DNA of 64,000 bases from Candidatus Ornithobacterium hominis (lineage in GTDB: Bacteria > Bacteroidota > Bacteroidia > Flavobacteriales > Weeksellaceae): NCBI RefSeq assembly GCF_951229915.1, contig NZ_OX579588.1, positions 1,827,001 through 1,891,000 of the forward strand. Reading direction: 5' to 3'. The notes under the pieces were generated by a model. That model ran no database searches and was not told the origin of the DNA. It saw only the letters and a list, made by a program, of their open reading frames with translations. The position numbers and the translations under genes were made by a program. This document shows, piece by piece, positions 27,617 through 36,441 of the stretch; within the stretch, counting starts at the first letter, position 1, and each line of letters starts with the position of its first letter.

Positions 27617-28129
27617 TTATTTAACATATTTTCTAACCACGTTTTTAGAAGATTCAAAGCCCATTTTTTCTTCCTCCACCTCCTCAGCTGCCAGCCAAAG
27701 TAAATCGCTGATTTCTTCATCTTGAATGATTAATTCCACATTATTATTCAAAATGACTCTAAAAATAACATCAAGTGTTTGATAATGAATTCCTTTGAAC
27801 TCATATTTATTGGGAAACGTATCCAGCATTTCTAAATCTGAAGCCTCTAAATCTAAGCCCAACTCTTCTTTCAATTCTCGAATCGCAGCCTCTTTTGCCG
27901 ACTCTCCTGGGTCTACAAATCCGCCAGGCATATCCAGCATTCCCTTCGCTGGCTCGTTGTTTCTTATAGTGAATAAATATTTATCTTCTTTTTTAATAAC
28001 GCACATCACAGCTGCTGCCATGTTATGGTAATATTCGAATTTGCATTCATGGCAAGTAAATTTGTGATTATTGACGAAAGAATGTTGTGTTGAGCCGCAC
28101 TGCGGACAATGTTTAAAAAGTGAATTCAT
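27617..28129 (-). CDS. NUDIX hydrolase with N-terminal zinc ribbon
   Basis: A 170-residue protein. The first 35 residues hold two CxxC pairs (CPQC and CHEC), a zinc ribbon as found in NudC-like and other NUDIX proteins. The Nudix box is complete (GGFVDPGESAKEAAIRELKE then ELGL), so hydrolysis of a nucleoside diphosphate derivative is expected; the substrate is unknown. Its start overlaps the stop of the beta-lactamase-fold gene by four bases, and it ends the pheS operon. Confidence 0.9.
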   Translation of the reverse strand: MNSLFKHCPQCGSTQHSFVNNHKFTCHECKFEYYHNMAAAVMCVIKKEDKYLFTIRNNEPAKGMLDMPGGFVDPGESAKEAAIRELKEELGLDLEASDLEMLDTFPNKYEFKGIHYQTLDVIFRVILNNNVELIIQDEEISDLLWLAAEEVEEEKMGFESSKNVVRKYVK

Positions 28130-29316
28130 AGATTTAATTTTAACCTTTCAAAGCCAACAGGGTAATTACCAAAATAACCAGCTAACGAGAAAACATCATA
28201 AACCGAGCGTATTTGTTTATTCCCCAAAGCGATGAGCGTTGTTTTATTTTTTTCATCTCTCACATACACCGTGTAATTGCCATGCCACCAGCCGTTGTGG
28301 TAATACAATGTTTCCCCATCTTCCCATTCCATCAGGCGCATGCCCAGGCCGTAGTTTTTAATCCCTGGGTTCTCGTAGCTATAGCCTTTTTTCATCTCAG
28401 CAAAAAGTGTTGGAGAAAGAAAATCGCTCTGATACATTGCCTTATCTAGCCGAAGCAAATCTCGTGGTGTGGAATAGATATTTTTATCTCCATAAATTTG
28501 ATCTAAATCAGTCCATTCCCAGCGCTTCCCCCCCGAACCGTAAGACTGGCTCACTTTTGCCGAATCCTGAATCTGAAACACAAAGGTATCTTCCATTTTT
28601 AAAGGCTTAAATAAAATATTTTGCATCGCTTCGGCATAAGACGCTCCTGTTACTTTCTCTATAATGAGTGCCAAAATCGCATAATTGGTATTGCAATAAT
28701 TGAATTTTTTATTGGCTGAAGCCGTTCTTTCATCTAGCCCGTGATTGATGTAATCTAAAATATCTTGGTTGGATTTCATCTCTCCTTCTCTCCAAAACTT
28801 TTCATCAGGCTGAAAGTAAGCGTAATTCTGTAAACCGCTCCGATGCGAAAGCAAGTTCCTGATGGTGATGTTTTTATCAATAAAATCAGGCAAAACCTCC
28901 ATCACTGGCTCATCCAACCTCAGAAGTTGATGCTCTGCTAATTTCAAAATAGCCAAAGATGTCAAAACTTTAGAAATGGAAGCTAAATGTAACGGAGAAT
29001 TTTCTTTCATTTTTTTAAGGCTTAAAAAATTTTCATAGCCTAAGTATTTTTCAAAAATAATAGCTCCATTTTTAGCAACAAGCAGGCCGCCACTCACTCC
29101 GTTTTTAAGCCAAAGTTGCTGATAAAAAGCCTCCAAGGTTCTCTCAATCGAATCTTTGGGTTGAGTATTTTTTAAATTCCCCAGTTTCGGCTGTTCTGTA
29201 AATGTCGGATAGGCCAAAATGCGTTTTTGCTCAGCATTTCCTGCAGGGGATTCATCGGGAGAACTCCCTGCACATCCCCAAAGCAAGCTTAGAAAAAGAA
29301 AAAAGAAAATGCGCAT
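28126..29316 (-). CDS. Serine hydrolase of the class C beta-lactamase fold, lipoprotein
   Basis: A 396-residue protein with a lipoprotein signal (FLSLLWGC). The SxxK nucleophile is in HLASISKVLTSL, the YxN motif in FNYCNTNYAIL and a late YYHNGWWHG matches the third (HxG) element. This family includes peptidases and esterases involved in cell-wall or D-amino-acid peptide metabolism as well as true beta-lactamases; resistance should not be assumed. It starts on the last base of pheS (TAATG) and overlaps the NUDIX gene. Confidence 0.87.
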   Translation of the reverse strand: MRIFFFLFLSLLWGCAGSSPDESPAGNAEQKRILAYPTFTEQPKLGNLKNTQPKDSIERTLEAFYQQLWLKNGVSGGLLVAKNGAIIFEKYLGYENFLSLKKMKENSPLHLASISKVLTSLAILKLAEHQLLRLDEPVMEVLPDFIDKNITIRNLLSHRSGLQNYAYFQPDEKFWREGEMKSNQDILDYINHGLDERTASANKKFNYCNTNYAILALIIEKVTGASYAEAMQNILFKPLKMEDTFVFQIQDSAKVSQSYGSGGKRWEWTDLDQIYGDKNIYSTPRDLLRLDKAMYQSDFLSPTLFAEMKKGYSYENPGIKNYGLGMRLMEWEDGETLYYHNGWWHGNYTVYVRDEKNKTTLIALGNKQIRSVYDVFSLAGYFGNYPVGFERLKLNL

Positions 29317-30332
29317 TATCTTTCACTTTGGAACTGCTGGAGAAAACGTAAATCATTTTCAAAATAAAGTCTAATATCATCAATTTGATAAAGCAAAAGA
29401 GCAATTCTTTCTATCCCCATCCCAAAAGCAAATCCGCTATATTCTTCTGGGTTTATACTGACGTTTTTCAACACATTAGGGTCTACCATACCACAGCCCA
29501 TGATTTCTAGCCAGCCTGTGCCTTTGGTCATTCTATAGTCTGTCTCAGAGTTCAAACCCCAATATACATCTACTTCTGCACTTGGCTCAGTGAATGGGAA
29601 GTAAGACGGGCGAAGTCGAATTTTGGATTTACCAAAAAGTTCAGTGGTAAAATACTGTAAAGTTTGCTTCAAATCAGCAAAAGAAACTTCTTTATCGATG
29701 TATAAACCTTCTATCTGGTGAAACATGCAATGCGAGCGCGCAGAAATTGCTTCGTTACGGTAAACCCTCCCAGGGGAGAGAATCCTGAACGGCGGCTGAT
29801 GATTTTCCATATAGCGAATTTGTACCGAAGATGTATGGGTACGCAACAAAACATCTGGATTTTGCTGAACAAAGAATGTATCTTGCATGTCTCTCGCTGG
29901 GTGGTAATCTGGCAAATTTAGTGCTGTGAAGTTATGCCAATCGTCTTCAATTTCGGGCCCATCTGATAGGCTAAAACCTATTCTCTTGAAAATTTCTATG
30001 ATTCTGTTTTTCACAATATTTATCGGGTGGCGAGCACCTACTGGGCTTGGCAAGCCAGGTTTGGTATAATCTTGCACATTCCGTTGCACTTCATTTTCTT
30101 TGCTTTGATTTTTTAAAGCTTCAATTTTTTCTGCAGCAGCTTGTTTCAGCTGATTAAGCGCTTGCCCGACGTCCTTTTTTTCTTCGCTAGGTACATTTTT
30201 AAAATCAGCAAATAAATCATTCAAAATTCCTTTTTTAGACAAGAATTTTAATCGAAATTCTTCAATCTGTTTCTCTTCTTGCTGATTAAAACGTGCTACT
30301 TCTTCTAGAAGTTTTTGGATTTTTTCTATCAT
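29316..30332 (-). CDS. pheS: Phenylalanine--tRNA ligase alpha subunit
   Basis: A 338-residue class II aminoacyl-tRNA synthetase subunit. An N-terminal coiled-coil (about residues 1-85) is followed by GARHPINIVKNRIIEIFKRIGFSL, motif 2 SPGRVYRNEAISARSHCMFHQIEGLYID and motif 3 GFAFGMGIERIALL. The start at 30332 (MIEKIQKLLEE) was chosen over an ATG at 30353 because a GATATTTG near-consensus promoter box lies just upstream and the family begins here. The catalytic partner pheT is not in the window, as is common in Bacteroidota. Confidence 0.95.
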   Translation of the reverse strand: MIEKIQKLLEEVARFNQQEEKQIEEFRLKFLSKKGILNDLFADFKNVPSEEKKDVGQALNQLKQAAAEKIEALKNQSKENEVQRNVQDYTKPGLPSPVGARHPINIVKNRIIEIFKRIGFSLSDGPEIEDDWHNFTALNLPDYHPARDMQDTFFVQQNPDVLLRTHTSSVQIRYMENHQPPFRILSPGRVYRNEAISARSHCMFHQIEGLYIDKEVSFADLKQTLQYFTTELFGKSKIRLRPSYFPFTEPSAEVDVYWGLNSETDYRMTKGTGWLEIMGCGMVDPNVLKNVSINPEEYSGFAFGMGIERIALLLYQIDDIRLYFENDLRFLQQFQSER

Positions 30333-30383
30333 AAAAAATTCGTTGGCGTACAAATATCAAAAAATATTTTCATCTACCGAATG

Positions 30384-30422
30384 AATAAAGCCACCTTTTT
30401 TTTGGGGTGGCTTTATTTAAAT
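30384..30422 (-). terminator. Strong bidirectional hairpin terminator
   Basis: AATAAAGCCACC and GGTGGCTTTATT form a perfect 12-base stem around a T-rich loop, downstream of the YceI gene on the minus strand and upstream of pheS. Confidence 0.85.
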
Positions 30423-30438
30423 TTCAAAAAAATTAAGT

Positions 30439-31089
30439 TTATTTATTTGCTACAACGTTTACTTTTATTGTTACGTTATCTTTGATTACAGAACCTTTAC
30501 CTCCTTTGAATGTAATCCCAAAATCTTGGCGATTGATAGTAAATTCTTCTGAGTCTAGAGTAACTTTATCAGCATCTTCTTTTACATTTGCTTTGAAGGT
30601 GATGTTTTTTTCAACCTCTCTTAATTTGAAGTTCCCACTGATTTCTGTATTGAACGGACCTTCAATAGCTGCTACATTTGTGATATTGAAAGTTGCTTCT
30701 GGGTATTTTTCTACATCCAAGAAGTCTTCTGACTTCAAGTGCCCTTCTAGCTTCGCCTTATCTTCAGGTTCTCCTTCTAAATCATGGCTCACAAGCATAG
30801 TTGGGTCAATAATGAAATCACCTGCTGTGATTTGTCCGTTTTCTGTATGAATTTCACCACTTTTCACTGGCATCGTACCATAATGACCTTGTTCTTCGGT
30901 TTCGCCTTCGTAAATTTTGTACCCTCTCCAAGTAACGGTGGAAACCGTGTTATCAACAGTGTAAGCCGCTGCCCCTTCTGTAGCCACAGCTGTTTCTTGT
31001 GCATCTTGTACGGCTACGGCTTCTTTCTTCTCACAAGAGATAAATGATATAGAGGAAACGACAGCAATGCTTAGTATTAATTTTTTCAT
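30439..31089 (-). CDS. YceI-family lipoprotein
   Basis: A 216-residue protein with lipobox SISFISC and an Ala/Val/Glu-rich linker, then a YceI-type lipocalin-like barrel: YTVDNTVSTVTWRGYKIYEG, GDFIIDPTML, LKSEDFLDVEKYPEATF and INRQDFGITFKGG. Members bind isoprenoid or other amphiphilic molecules in the periplasm. It is monocistronic with its own promoter and terminator. Confidence 0.92.
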   Translation of the reverse strand: MKKLILSIAVVSSISFISCEKKEAVAVQDAQETAVATEGAAAYTVDNTVSTVTWRGYKIYEGETEEQGHYGTMPVKSGEIHTENGQITAGDFIIDPTMLVSHDLEGEPEDKAKLEGHLKSEDFLDVEKYPEATFNITNVAAIEGPFNTEISGNFKLREVEKNITFKANVKEDADKVTLDSEEFTINRQDFGITFKGGKGSVIKDNVTIKVNVVANK

Positions 31090-31104
31090 ATTCTAAATTT
31101 TTTA

Positions 31105-31135
31105 CAAAAATAATTAATTTTAATTTGTGACACAA
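31105..31135 (-). promoter_or_regulatory. Promoter of the YceI gene
   Basis: Minus-strand TTG (31133-31135) and TATTTTTG (31105-31112) with exactly 20 bases between them, a very good match to the TTG-N19-21-TAnnTTTG pattern. Confidence 0.7.
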
Positions 31136-31250
31136 GTCATAAAATGTTTTTCTTTAGGAATTATAGAAAAATCATCTACCTGATAATATAACGTTAAGTA
31201 GAATTCTTGCGAATGATAAGGGTTTTCCTACAGTAAACTAACTGTTTTTT

Positions 31251-31280
31251 TTTAAGGCTTTTATTTTTTTAAGGCTTAAA
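31251..31280. repeat. Two adjacent copies of the AAGGCTT motif
   Basis: TTTTTTTTTAAGGCTTTTA followed by TTTTTTTAAGGCTTAAAAAAA in the divergent intergenic region between the YceI gene and mrp. The second copy is the full 19-base quasi-palindrome. Confidence 0.55.
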
Positions 31281-31355
31281 AAAAGTTTAACAAATTTGTG
31301 CTGTAATTTTAACAAGCAAGCCTTTAGCTTTCTTAGATGACTTATTTTTCTTTAC

Positions 31356-31363
31356 TATATTTG
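31356..31363 (+). promoter_or_regulatory. Promoter -7 box (TATATTTG) of mrp
   Basis: TATATTTG matches TAnnTTTG, 19 bases before the mrp ATG. Confidence 0.55.
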
Positions 31364-31382
31364 CAAGAAGACGAATAGAACT

Positions 31383-32492
31383 ATGTCTATAGATAAAAAT
31401 AAAATAAAGAATATCCTAGAAGAGATAAATGCCGAAAAATGGGTGAAAAACATTCAAATTTTTGGCAACAAAGTGATGATTGACGCTGTTTCTCCATCAC
31501 CTGCTATGCATGACAAAAAGAAGCTGGAAGATAAATTGACAGAAAGCATTCACCAAGACTTCCCTGATGCTGATGTGCAAGTACGCGTAGAAGTTAAAAG
31601 CACTGCAAAGCCAAGTCCTTCAAAAGAAAATCCTCAAATTTTAGGGAAAAAAATTGATGGGATTCAAAATATCATTGCTGTAGCTTCGGGCAAGGGCGGT
31701 GTCGGCAAGTCTACCGTTGCCTCTAATTTGGCTGTGAGTTTGAGAGAAATGGGCTTTCAAGTAGGTTTGCTAGATGCTGACATACACGGGCCTTCTATTC
31801 CTACCATGTTTGATGTTGAGGGAGCTAAACCTCACTCCGTTAATGTGAACGGGAAAAGCAAAATGGAACCCATCGAGAGCTATGGCATTAAGATTTTATC
31901 CATCGGTTTTTTCACCGCAATAGATCAAGCTGTCGTATGGCGAGGAGCAATGGCTTCTAAGGCTCTACAACAGCTAATCCATGATGCACATTGGGGTAAA
32001 TTAGACTTTTTGATTGTTGATTTACCTCCAGGCACGGGAGACATTCAGTTATCTTTGGTTCAGCAAGTTCCAGTGACGGGAGCTGTAATCGTAAGTACAC
32101 CACAAGATGTGGCTTTAGCCGATGCAAGAAAAGGAGTTAATATGTTTCAACTAGAAAGCATTAATGTTCCTGTTTTGGGTATTGTTGAAAACATGTCGTA
32201 TTTTACTCCCGAAGAATTACCTGAGAATAAATACTATATCTTTGGTAAAAACGGGGCTAAAAATTTAGCAGATAAATTAAATGTTCCTTTCTTAGGTGAA
32301 GTCCCCTTGATTCAAGGCATCCGAGAAGGAGGAGACCAAGGTCGACCAGCCACAGCTGAGGCTAATTCTTTAGCCAGCGAAATTTACCGTTCCATTACAA
32401 AAAATATGGTCAAAAGCTTAGTTGAAAGAAATACCAATTTGCCTCCAACTGAAATTGTTCGCATCACAACAATGTCTGGGTGCTCAAGTTGA
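31383..32492 (+). CDS. mrp: Mrp/NBP35-family iron-sulfur carrier ATPase
   Basis: A 369-residue P-loop protein with an N-terminal DUF59/FeoB-like helical part (MIF-type, about residues 1-90), deviant Walker A ASGKGGVGKST, DADIHGPSIPTMF as switch I and LIVDLPPGTGD as Walker B. These proteins bind and transfer 4Fe-4S clusters to target enzymes. The adjacent NifU-type gene and the Fe-S-dependent oxidoreductase korA form a coherent group: cluster carrier, scaffold domain, client. It begins the operon. Confidence 0.93.
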   Translation: MSIDKNKIKNILEEINAEKWVKNIQIFGNKVMIDAVSPSPAMHDKKKLEDKLTESIHQDFPDADVQVRVEVKSTAKPSPSKENPQILGKKIDGIQNIIAVASGKGGVGKSTVASNLAVSLREMGFQVGLLDADIHGPSIPTMFDVEGAKPHSVNVNGKSKMEPIESYGIKILSIGFFTAIDQAVVWRGAMASKALQQLIHDAHWGKLDFLIVDLPPGTGDIQLSLVQQVPVTGAVIVSTPQDVALADARKGVNMFQLESINVPVLGIVENMSYFTPEELPENKYYIFGKNGAKNLADKLNVPFLGEVPLIQGIREGGDQGRPATAEANSLASEIYRSITKNMVKSLVERNTNLPPTEIVRITTMSGCSS

Positions 32493-32498
32493 TAAATT

Positions 32499-32738
32499 AT
32501 GAAAGAAGATTTAGAGAAAAGAGTCATGAGAGCCTTAGATGAAATAAGGCCTTATCTACGCCAAGATGGCGGAGACATAGAGTTGATTTCTATTGAAAAT
32601 CAAATTGTAACCATCAGATTGCTAGGAACGTGTATTGACTGCACCGTAAATCAAATGACTTTAAAATCTGGGGTAGAAATGACCGTAAAAAAACACGCTC
32701 CTGAAATCAAACAAGTTGTAAATTACATAAAGAATTAA
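32499..32738 (+). CDS. NifU C-terminal-domain (Nfu-type) iron-sulfur protein
   Basis: A 79-residue single-domain protein: LRPYLRQDGG-type start (IRPYLRQDGGDIELISI) and the CxxC cluster ligands in LGTCIDCTVNQMTLKSGVE. It would assemble or deliver a 4Fe-4S cluster as a dimer. It sits six bases after mrp and three bases before korA. Confidence 0.93.
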   Translation: MKEDLEKRVMRALDEIRPYLRQDGGDIELISIENQIVTIRLLGTCIDCTVNQMTLKSGVEMTVKKHAPEIKQVVNYIKN

Positions 32739-32741
32739 ATT

Positions 32742-34571
32742 TTGAATAAAGAATTAAATCAAGTTGTCATCTTATTTGCTGGAGATTCTGGCGATGGGAT
32801 GCAGCTGACAGGATCTCAATTCACAAACACATCTGCTCATATGGGGAATGACATTAGCACCTTCCCTGATTTTCCTGCTGAAATCCGCGCTCCAGCGGGA
32901 ACAGTGGCAGGAGTTTCTGGTTTTCAGCTACATTTTGGAAGTGTGGACATCACTTCTCCTGGAGATTACTTTGACGTGATGGTTGCGATGAACGCTGCAG
33001 CACTCATCAAAAATATAAGTAGGCTTAAAGAAAATGGCATTCTGATTGTTAACGAAAGTGGTTTTGATGGGAAAAATTTAAGGCTTGCAAAATTAGACGA
33101 AAATCCTTTAGATAAAGCTAAAGAAAAATTTCAACTTTATTCGATTGATATTTCTGGGCAAACTTCTGAAGCCTTAAAAAATTTTGATCTAGGAACAAAG
33201 GATAAAGACCGAACAAAAAATATGTTTGCTCTAGGTTTTGTCTACTGGCTCTACAATCGCCCATTGGATTACACACTTCAGTTCCTTAAAACCAAGTTCG
33301 CTCAAAAACCTGAAATTCTAGAAGCAAATGAAAAGGTGCTAAAGGCAGGTTATCACTATGGTGAAATCACCGATACATTTACCGAAAGATTTGTAGTAAA
33401 ACCTGCTAAGGTCGCCCCTGGGAAATACCGAAACATTACGGGTAATCAAGCTTTATCTCTAGGATTGATTGCTGCTGCCAACAAGGCTGATTTGGATTTA
33501 TTCTATGGTGGCTACCCCATTACGCCAGCTTCAGATATTTTACATTTTTTATCAGCGTATAAAAATTTTGGTATCAAAACCTTCCAAGCAGAAGATGAAA
33601 TAGCAGCAATGGCAGCCGTTGTCGGAGCAGCTTTTGCTGGAGACCTTGCCGTTACTGCCTCATCAGGTCCAGGAATTGCACTAAAAGCTGAAGCAATGGG
33701 CTTGGCGTTAATGCTAGAATTACCCGCAGTGATTATTAATGTTCAACGTGGAGGCCCATCTACAGGCTTACCGACCAAAACTGAACAAGCAGATTTATTA
33801 CAAGCACTGTATGGTAGAAATGGAGAGGCTCCTGTTGTTGTTGTCGCAGCTCATTCTCCTAGTCATTGTTTTGAGATGGCCTTCAAAGCTTCAAAAATAG
33901 CATTGGAGCACATGACGCCTGTCATTTTATTATCAGACGGGTATTTGGGGAATGGCTCAGAGCCTTGGCTTTTCCCTCGAGCAGAGAGTTTGGAAAAAAT
34001 TAAAATTCAAAATCAAAATATCCATCTAAATCATGAAGGTCAATTTTTACCTTATGAAAAAGATGAAAGAGGTGTAAGAAAATGGGCTACCCCTGGCATG
34101 AAAGACTTTGAGCACCGCATTGGGGGATTAGAAAAACAACACCTAACGGGGAATGTAAGCTACAACCCAGAGAATCACCAGTTTATGGTGCAGGAACGAG
34201 CAGCTAAGATTGAGAAAATCGCAGATTTTTTACCGCCAGCAGAATTAAACTCAGGAAGTTTAAATAGTGAAGTTTTGATTGTCAGCTGGGGCGGTACTTA
34301 CGGTTCGGTAAAGGCTGGAATCCGTATGTTGGAGGCTCAGCAAATTCAAATCGCTCATTTGCATTTAGATTACATCAATCCTTTGCAGCATGGGGTTGGT
34401 GAAATTTTAAATCAGTTTAAGCATATTTTAGTGCCAGAATTAAACCATGGGCAATTAATTAAAATCCTCCGAGAGAAATTTTTGGTTGATGCCATTGGAC
34501 TTAATAAAATACAAGGAGTTCCTTTCACTGCAAACGAAATTGCTGATCGTGTAATGGACTTACTTAAATAG
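32742..34571 (+). CDS. korA: 2-oxoacid:acceptor oxidoreductase subunit alpha (fused gamma-alpha, KorA-type)
   Basis: A 609-residue protein starting at a TTG. The N-terminal gamma domain shows LFAGDSGDGMQLTGSQF and FPDFPAEIRAPAGTVAGVSG; the alpha domain follows from about residue 225 with FYGGYPITPASDIL and TASSGPGIALKAEAMGLA. Such subunits pair with a TPP-binding beta subunit (KorB) to oxidise 2-oxoglutarate or other 2-oxoacids to the acyl-CoA, passing electrons to ferredoxin. KorB, usually next door, is not found in the window. Its linkage to two Fe-S assembly genes fits. Confidence 0.92.
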   Translation: MNKELNQVVILFAGDSGDGMQLTGSQFTNTSAHMGNDISTFPDFPAEIRAPAGTVAGVSGFQLHFGSVDITSPGDYFDVMVAMNAAALIKNISRLKENGILIVNESGFDGKNLRLAKLDENPLDKAKEKFQLYSIDISGQTSEALKNFDLGTKDKDRTKNMFALGFVYWLYNRPLDYTLQFLKTKFAQKPEILEANEKVLKAGYHYGEITDTFTERFVVKPAKVAPGKYRNITGNQALSLGLIAAANKADLDLFYGGYPITPASDILHFLSAYKNFGIKTFQAEDEIAAMAAVVGAAFAGDLAVTASSGPGIALKAEAMGLALMLELPAVIINVQRGGPSTGLPTKTEQADLLQALYGRNGEAPVVVVAAHSPSHCFEMAFKASKIALEHMTPVILLSDGYLGNGSEPWLFPRAESLEKIKIQNQNIHLNHEGQFLPYEKDERGVRKWATPGMKDFEHRIGGLEKQHLTGNVSYNPENHQFMVQERAAKIEKIADFLPPAELNSGSLNSEVLIVSWGGTYGSVKAGIRMLEAQQIQIAHLHLDYINPLQHGVGEILNQFKHILVPELNHGQLIKILREKFLVDAIGLNKIQGVPFTANEIADRVMDLLK

Positions 34572-34619
34572 TTTAAAAAATTGGCAGATTATTTGAATTC
34601 TATGAATAAACATTTTAGC

Positions 34620-35381
34620 ATGAAAAAATATTTATTCCTCTTTATAATAATACCTTTTTTTTCAAATTTTAGCTATTCCCAAGCTTATCAATCTGGGGAA
34701 TATTTACAATATCGCGTACACTATGGATTTTTAAATGCTGGATTTGCTTCGCTAAAGGTAAGCAACGAGAGCCTGAATGGTCGCTCTCATTTTCACGTAA
34801 AAGGTGAAGGCTCAACTTCGGGTGCGGTACGTATATTTTTCAAAGTAGATGACCGATACGAAACCTATATTGACCCTGCGACTAAAAAACCTAGTTTATT
34901 TATTCGAGACATCAGGGAAGGAGGCTATACTAAAAACAAGCAGCTAAGTTTTGACCACTCTTCTCAACAGGTGGAAGTGAAAGACTTCAAAAAAGGTAAG
35001 AGTACAACTTACAAATTCAATACAGAGGTACAGGATATGCTTTCTGCCTTTTATTTCTTGAGGACGAAAGATAATTCTTACTACAAAAACGGAAGTAGTA
35101 TCAATATTAATATCTTTATGGATGAAAAAATTTATCCGTTTAAATTAGTCGTCGAGGGACGAGAAAAAATTTCTACCAAATTTGGTGAAATTGAAGCTAT
35201 TCGCATGAAACCTTATGTTCAGAAAGGGCGCGTCTTCAGAGAGAATGAAAGTGTGAAAATTTGGGTGAGTGATGATGATAATCTAATTCCTCTACGCATC
35301 GAAGCTGAACTTGCGGTAGGTTCTCTCAAGATGGATTTACATAACTACAAAAATTTAAAATACCCTATCTTGTTCAAATAA
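34620..35381 (+). CDS. DUF3108-type exported protein
   Basis: A 253-residue protein with a Sec signal peptide (MKKYLFLFIIIPFFSNFSYSQA) followed by YQSGEYLQYRVHYGFLNAGFASLKV, the start of the DUF3108 beta-rich domain, and a C-terminal KIWVSDDDNLIPLRIEAEL. An in-frame TTG at 34581 lies in front of the signal peptide and is not preferred. Function is not known; it is probably periplasmic. It follows korA and precedes an ABC ATPase gene by six bases. Confidence 0.82.
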   Translation: MKKYLFLFIIIPFFSNFSYSQAYQSGEYLQYRVHYGFLNAGFASLKVSNESLNGRSHFHVKGEGSTSGAVRIFFKVDDRYETYIDPATKKPSLFIRDIREGGYTKNKQLSFDHSSQQVEVKDFKKGKSTTYKFNTEVQDMLSAFYFLRTKDNSYYKNGSSININIFMDEKIYPFKLVVEGREKISTKFGEIEAIRMKPYVQKGRVFRENESVKIWVSDDDNLIPLRIEAELAVGSLKMDLHNYKNLKYPILFK

Positions 35382-35387
35382 ATTTCT

Positions 35388-36365
35388 ATGCTAAACATCA
35401 AAAACCTCAGCTATTCTTACCACCAAGAGCAAAATGCTGTTGAAAGTATTTCTATCAAATTAAATTCAGATGAGGTTTTATGTTTATTGGGTGAAAGCGG
35501 AAGTGGCAAATCTACTTTGCTCAAATTAATTTATGGGAATTTACAGCCCGATGAAGGGATTATATTATTTAATGACGATAAACTAAGAGGTCCTGCTTTT
35601 CAACTGATTGCTGGACACCCTGATGTGAAATTTGTGCAGCAAGATTTTAATTTATCTCCTTTTATCAGCATCGAAGAAAACATTGGCGAGCACTTGAGTA
35701 ACCTTGATTTAGACTACAAAAAGAAAAGAATCAAAGAAGTTGCTGAAATCTTAGAAATTCAGGATTTATTACAGAAACAATCGCACGAATTAAGCGGCGG
35801 GCAACAGCAGCGAGTAGCTATCGCTAAAGCCATTGCCAAGTTTCCTAAACTCTTGCTTCTCGATGAGCCGTTCAGTCAGTTGGATGCTAATTTACATCTG
35901 AAAATAAGACATCAACTAATGGAATATCTGAGGGAGCATCGAGTAGCTTGTATTTTTACTTCGCATCGAGCTGAGGATGCTTTAGGTTTTTCTGACCAAA
36001 TTTTAATTCTAAGAAAAGGAAAAGCTATACAAAACTCAACCCCTCAGAAAATTTTTGCAAGCCCAGCCAATGCCTACGTCGCTTCACTTTTTGGTAATTA
36101 TAATATTTTAACTGCTGAAGATGCTTCAAAATTCGGTATCCCAAGGAATTTTTTAAATAAATATGTTATTTCCTATCCACATGAGATTAAAGTTTACCGA
36201 GAAGGGAAATTTCAAGGTGAAGTTATCCATAGTAGATTTTTTGGTAAAGAATATCAGATTGAATTCATAGCAAAAAATCATTTTTTTTATGCGCTTCACC
36301 CCGATTATTTTAAAAAAGGAGAAAAAATCAATTTCGATATAAAAAATTACCGTTGGGTTTACTAA
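35388..36365 (+). CDS. ABC transporter ATP-binding protein
   Basis: A 325-residue ATPase: Walker A GESGSGKST, Q-loop FVQQDFNL, signature LSGGQQQR, Walker B KLLLLDEP, H-loop FTSHRAEDA. The C-terminal 110 residues (ISYPHEIKVYREGKF to the end) resemble a TOBE-type regulatory extension as in spermidine/iron/molybdate importers. No permease or binding protein is adjacent, so the substrate is unknown. Confidence 0.9.
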   Translation: MLNIKNLSYSYHQEQNAVESISIKLNSDEVLCLLGESGSGKSTLLKLIYGNLQPDEGIILFNDDKLRGPAFQLIAGHPDVKFVQQDFNLSPFISIEENIGEHLSNLDLDYKKKRIKEVAEILEIQDLLQKQSHELSGGQQQRVAIAKAIAKFPKLLLLDEPFSQLDANLHLKIRHQLMEYLREHRVACIFTSHRAEDALGFSDQILILRKGKAIQNSTPQKIFASPANAYVASLFGNYNILTAEDASKFGIPRNFLNKYVISYPHEIKVYREGKFQGEVIHSRFFGKEYQIEFIAKNHFFYALHPDYFKKGEKINFDIKNYRWVY

Positions 36366-36441
36366 TTTTTTGATATTCTTCGGGTATTTTATAATTCGCT
36401 CATTCTACACTCACCCCGCGCCGCCAATAATCGATTGACAA

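Noticed and set aside
28126..29316. Antibiotic-resistance beta-lactamase
   Set aside because: The fold and SxxK/YxN motifs are present, but the family is dominated by peptidases and esterases, and the gene is in a pheS housekeeping operon.
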